Part shown: positions 60,854 through 64,000 of the stretch, piece after piece
How positions within the stretch are numbered: position 1 is the stretch's first letter
Layout: each line of letters starts with the position of its first letter
Assembly (NCBI GenBank): GCA_947448735.1
Contig: CANFOS010000002.1
Span: forward strand, 62,001 to 126,000
Length of the DNA stretch: 64,000 bases
Source of the DNA: Comamonadaceae bacterium
GTDB taxonomy: Bacteria > Pseudomonadota > Gammaproteobacteria > Burkholderiales > Burkholderiaceae_C
Direction of reading: 5' to 3'
The notes under the pieces: generated by a model
The model's database searches: none
What the model saw: only the letters and a program-made list of their open reading frames with translations
Told to the model about the DNA's origin: nothing
Translations under genes and position numbers: made by a program

Positions 60854-61843
60854 ATGCAGACTAATTTACTGAAACCAAAAACCATTCACGTCGAGCAACT
60901 GAGCGCTAACCGCGCAAAGGTAACGCTTGAGCCTTTCGAGCGTGGCTACGGCCACACGCTGGGCAACGCCCTGCGCCGCGTTTTGCTGTCATCCATGGTT
61001 GGCCACGCTGCCACTGAAGTGACTATTGCCGGTGTCTTGCACGAGTATTCGTCCATTGATGGTGTGCAGGAAGACGTTGTCAACATTCTCTTGAACCTGA
61101 AGGGGGTGGTGTTCAAACTCCACAACCGTGAAGAAGTCACACTGAGCCTGCGCAAAGATGGCGCCGGGCCTGTCACGGCTGCTGATATTCAAACGCCCCA
61201 CGACGTTGAAATCATCAATCCTGAACACGTCATTGTGAACTTGTCGCAGGGCGGCAAAATTGACATGCAGATCAAAGTCGAAAACGGTCGTGGTTATGTG
61301 CCAGGCAACATTCGCCGCTACGGTGACGAGTCGACCAAGTCCATCGGCCGGATTGTCCTTGATGCATCATTTTCTCCTGTCAAGCGCGTGAGCTATATCG
61401 TGGAAAGCGCTCGCGTCGAGCAGCGCACCGATCTGGACAAGCTGGTTCTTGAGATTGAGACCAACGGTGCCGTCACCGCTGAAGATGCAGTACGTGCCTC
61501 CGCGAAAATTTTGGTCGAGCAACTGGCTGTATTTGCCCAGCTTGAAGGCAACGAGTTGCCCGATTTCAACGCGCCTGTACAGCGCAGCTCGCAGCAGTTT
61601 GACCCGATTTTGCTCCGCCCTGTGGATGAGCTCGAGTTGACGGTTCGTTCCGCTAACTGCCTGAAAGCTGAAAATATTTATTACATCGGCGACTTGATCC
61701 AGCGCACTGAAAATGAGCTGCTTAAAACACCGAACCTGGGTCGTAAATCACTTAACGAAATCAAGGAAGTGCTTGCATCCCGCGGCTTGACCTTGGGTAT
61801 GCGTCTTGAAAGCTGGCCACCTGCTGGTCTTGACAAGCACTGA
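60854..61843 (+). CDS. rpoA: RNA polymerase alpha subunit
   Basis: The product is 329 residues. The N-terminal dimerisation domain has [20 protein letters not shown] (residues 28-47). The C-terminal domain has [20 protein letters not shown] (DNA/activator-binding helix region) and [12 protein letters not shown]. It assembles the polymerase core. AGAGGAAG precedes the ATG. Confidence 0.98.
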   Translation: MQTNLLKPKTIHVEQLSANRAKVTLEPFERGYGHTLGNALRRVLLSSMVGHAATEVTIAGVLHEYSSIDGVQEDVVNILLNLKGVVFKLHNREEVTLSLRKDGAGPVTAADIQTPHDVEIINPEHVIVNLSQGGKIDMQIKVENGRGYVPGNIRRYGDESTKSIGRIVLDASFSPVKRVSYIVESARVEQRTDLDKLVLEIETNGAVTAEDAVRASAKILVEQLAVFAQLEGNELPDFNAPVQRSSQQFDPILLRPVDELELTVRSANCLKAENIYYIGDLIQRTENELLKTPNLGRKSLNEIKEVLASRGLTLGMRLESWPPAGLDKH

Positions 61844-61939
61844 AGGATCTTCATTCCATACGGATTGACGACGATCACGAAAAGGGCAGTACCTGATACG
61901 GCTGCCTAAAATTAAAGAGTATTTAAAAGGAAACTCATC

Positions 61940-62338
61940 ATGCGCCACGGACACGGACTACGTAAACTCAATCGAACCAGCGAGCATCGCCTCGCCATGC
62001 TGCGTAACATGATGAATTCGTTGCTGCAGCACGAAGCCATTAAAACGACTTTGCCCAAGGCGAAAGAGTTGCGCCGCGTGGTTGAACCCATGATCACGCT
62101 GGCCAAAGAGCCAACGCTGGCGAACAAGCGCCTGGCCTTTGACCGTCTGCGCGACCGCGACATGGTGGTCAAGCTGTTTGCTGAACTTGGACCACGCTAC
62201 AAAACCCGTCCCGGTGGTTATACACGTATCCTGAAAATGGGGTTCCGTGTGGGTGACAACGCACCGATGGCACTGGTTGAACTGGTGGACCGTCCTGATG
62301 TGGATGCCACTACTGCTGAAGCGGTGAAAGCCGAATAA
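61940..62338 (+). CDS. rplQ: 50S ribosomal protein L17
   Basis: The product is 132 residues ([40 protein letters not shown]). It is the last gene of the alpha operon. An AAAAGGAAA site precedes it. Its 3' end abuts the -10 of the tRNA gene. Confidence 0.98.
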   Translation: MRHGHGLRKLNRTSEHRLAMLRNMMNSLLQHEAIKTTLPKAKELRRVVEPMITLAKEPTLANKRLAFDRLRDRDMVVKLFAELGPRYKTRPGGYTRILKMGFRVGDNAPMALVELVDRPDVDATTAEAVKAE

Positions 62339-62340
62339 GC

Positions 62341-62346
62341 TATAAT
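62341..62346 (+). promoter_or_regulatory. -10 element of tRNA-fMet
   Basis: A perfect TATAAT lies 2 bases after the rplQ stop and 10 bases before the mature tRNA end. A matching -35 inside rplQ is weak. The tRNA may be transcribed from here, by read-through from rplQ, or both. Confidence 0.55.
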
Positions 62347-62356
62347 CTAAAGATAC

Positions 62357-62433
<77 letters not shown>

Positions 62434-62458
62434 TTTTTCTGGTGAGTTTAACCAGACC

Positions 62459-62485
62459 AAAACGCCTACATCACGTAGGCGTTTT
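62459..62485 (+). terminator. Rho-independent terminator after tRNA-fMet
   Basis: AAAACGCCTAC-ATCAC-GTAGGCGTTTT is an 11-bp perfect stem with a 5-base loop and a short T tract. It ends 33 bases before bchI and should stop most transcription from the ribosomal block or the tRNA. Confidence 0.88.
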
Positions 62486-62518
62486 GCGTTGGAGAACCTC
62501 TTAAACAAACCGTTTTGC

Positions 62519-63535
62519 ATGGCAATATCGTTTCCTTTTTCTGCGATTGTGGGTCAAGACGAAATGAAGCTGGCGATTTTGATCGCTGCCGTTGATCCGG
62601 CTATTGGGGGCATTTTGGTGTTTGGTGACCGTGGCACCGGTAAATCAACCGCTGTCAGGGCGCTGGCTGCGCTGCTGCCCAAGATGCGCGCCGTTGTCGG
62701 TTGTCCCTATAACAGCGACCCGGCTCGGCCCTATATTGCAGAGGGAGCGGAGGCTCCGAAAGCACAAGTTAAGAGTCATTTGATCACCGTGCCTGTTGTC
62801 GATTTGCCCTTGGGCGCAACCGAGGACCGCGTGGTCGGTGCGCTTGACCTGGAGCGCGCTTTGTCCCAAGGGGTCAAAGCCTTTGAGCCTGGCCTGTTGG
62901 CGCGTGCCAATCGTGGATTTCTGTACATCGATGAAGTCAACTTGCTGGAAGACCATTTGGTGGACTTGCTGATTGACGTGGCTGCCTCGGGCGAGAACGT
63001 GGTCGAGCGCGAAGGCCTGAGTGTTCGTCATCCGGCCCGCTTTGTTCTGGTGGGAAGCGGCAACCCTGAAGAGGGCGAACTGCGTCCTCAGTTGCTCGAC
63101 CGTTTCGGTTTGTCGGTGGAAGTCAAAACGCCGACCGATTTGGCCGGACGGGTTGAAGTTGTCAAGCGCCGTGATGCGTTTGAACAGGACCCCGCAGCGT
63201 TTACCGAGCAGTGGAAGAAAGAAGACGAAAAAACGCGTAAACGTATCGTTGCTGGACGCAGCCGCTTGGATGCTGTACGAATCAGCGATGCGGCTCGAGA
63301 GCGCGCCGCGCAGCTGTGTATGGCCTTGGGCACTGACGGCTTGCGCGGGGACTTGACGCTGATTCGCGCTGCGCGCGCTTATGCCGCGCTAATAGGCGAC
63401 GCGGCCATCACAGACGTGCATTTCAGACGCATTGCCGCCCCTGCGCTGCGCCACCGCTTGCGCCGTAACCCCCTGGATGATTCTGGTTCTACCGTCCGTG
63501 TTGACCGGGCAGTGGCTGAGCTGATGGGCGACTGA
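62519..63535 (+). CDS. bchI: Magnesium chelatase ATPase subunit I
   Basis: The product is 338 residues of the AAA+ family. Walker A GDRGTGKST is at residues 36-44, Walker B is in RGFLYIDEVNLLEDH, and VGSGNPEEGELRPQLLDRFG carries the sensor/Arg-finger region. With BchD and BchH it inserts Mg into protoporphyrin IX, the first step of bacteriochlorophyll synthesis. The ATG at 62519 gives the family N-terminus, but its Shine-Dalgarno is poor (GGAG lies 24 bases upstream; the frame is open from a TTG at 62489). It lies only 33 bases after a strong terminator. Its stop overlaps the bchD ATG. Confidence 0.95.
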   Translation: MAISFPFSAIVGQDEMKLAILIAAVDPAIGGILVFGDRGTGKSTAVRALAALLPKMRAVVGCPYNSDPARPYIAEGAEAPKAQVKSHLITVPVVDLPLGATEDRVVGALDLERALSQGVKAFEPGLLARANRGFLYIDEVNLLEDHLVDLLIDVAASGENVVEREGLSVRHPARFVLVGSGNPEEGELRPQLLDRFGLSVEVKTPTDLAGRVEVVKRRDAFEQDPAAFTEQWKKEDEKTRKRIVAGRSRLDAVRISDAARERAAQLCMALGTDGLRGDLTLIRAARAYAALIGDAAITDVHFRRIAAPALRHRLRRNPLDDSGSTVRVDRAVAELMGD

Positions 63536-64000
63536 TGAGCGGATTGGTCGCAGCCTTGTTTGCTGTCGATCCCTGCGGTTTGGGTGGTGTCGCCTTGCGC
63601 TCATCGGCTTGTCAATCGCGCGACGATTGGCTGGCGCTGTTGAAAAAGCTGCTCCCGGCGGGCACACCCCAGCGCCGGATCCCGCTCAACATCAATGATG
63701 CTGCCTTGCTGGGCGGTCTGGACCTGGGCGCCACGCTGAGCGCAGGTCGTCCCATTGCGCAGCAGGGCGTACTGGCCCATGCCGATGGTGGTGTGGTGCT
63801 GCTGGCCATGGCAGAGCGTTTGCCAGTCGCGACCGCTGCACGGCTAGCAGCTGTGCTGGACACGCAGCAAGTCGCCATAGAGCGCGACGGCCTGGCGCTT
63901 CAATTGCCTGCACGCCTGGGGGTGGTCGCGCTGGACGAAGGGCTGGCCGACGACGAGCAAGTGCCCGCGGCGCTGCTGGACCGGCTGGCGTTCTTGGTCA
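63535..64000 (+). CDS. bchD: Magnesium chelatase subunit D (5' part)
   Basis: The frame starts with ATG overlapping the bchI stop (TGATG) and runs off the window with 155 codons visible. The segments ALFAVDPCGLGGVALR, LLGGLDLGATLSAGRP, ADGGVVLLAMAERL and GVVALDEG are those of the AAA-like N-terminal part of BchD, which has lost the Walker lysine and carries downstream acidic linker and VWA domains (not in the window). The bchI-bchD overlap predicts translational coupling. Confidence 0.93.
   Translation, partial: MSGLVAALFAVDPCGLGGVALRSSACQSRDDWLALLKKLLPAGTPQRRIPLNINDAALLGGLDLGATLSAGRPIAQQGVLAHADGGVVLLAMAERLPVATAARLAAVLDTQQVAIERDGLALQLPARLGVVALDEGLADDEQVPAALLDRLAFLV

Overview
The window looks like a contiguous piece of chromosome from a beta-proteobacterium of the Burkholderiales, most likely family Comamonadaceae and close to phototrophic Rhodoferax or Limnohabitans. 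This rests on protein styles and gene orders: pilT-pilU, imuA-imuB-dnaE2, glnE-yhdP, dps-ubiA-proC, and the spc/alpha ribosomal operons. The species is not certain. The last 1.5 kb carries bchI and the start of bchD (magnesium chelatase), which points to an anoxygenic bacteriochlorophyll-making organism.

Layout. 0-1.8 kb: twitching-motility ATPases pilT (partial) and pilU. 1.8-4.2 kb: a LysR regulator divergent from a small tautomerase and a 3-hydroxyisobutyrate-dehydrogenase-like gene, with a strong dyad between them. 4.3-12.4 kb: the envelope/cell-cycle group rsmI / yraN / gmhA(diaA)-like / BON lipoprotein, split by an SOS mutagenesis operon imuA-imuB-dnaE2 that carries a textbook LexA box. 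12.4-17 kb: a Bcr-type exporter, pgpA, cinA-type amidase, a haloacetate dehalogenase-like hydrolase, mltA and an overlooked 47-residue membrane protein. 17.1-27.6 kb: a minus-strand set yhdP > nitrilase > sensor kinase > response regulator, divergent from glnE. 27.7-33.8 kb: a tripartite RND efflux pump. 33.8-37.8 kb: an acyl-processing group (extended SDR, acyl carrier protein, ketosynthase, di-iron acyl-ACP-desaturase-like protein) interleaved with rfaE2. 38.1-45.7 kb: a periplasmic glutathione peroxidase, then a seven-gene membrane-lipid cluster (FAD oxidoreductase, DUF1365, Cfa-type methyltransferase, chalcone-isomerase-like, MFS, DUF3833, SDR). 45.8-53.0 kb: CoA-transferase, oxyR, dps, ubiA, proC, a phytase-like esterase and glpK. 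53.3-62.3 kb: a long ribosomal block from rplN to rplQ with secY and rpoA. 62.3-64 kb: initiator tRNA, a terminator, then bchI-bchD.

The most unusual signal is not a gene. A roughly 60-bp, AT-rich, two-hairpin repeat occurs at least seven times between 17 and 53 kb. Four copies are intergenic. Three lie in frame inside genes: one supplies the signal peptide of the efflux membrane-fusion protein, one an 18-residue insertion in glycerol kinase, and one a loop plus helix in UbiA. Paired changes in the hairpin arms suggest that the structure is conserved. The two neighbouring lipid-modification groups at 33.8-45.7 kb are the best candidates for an incompletely described pathway.
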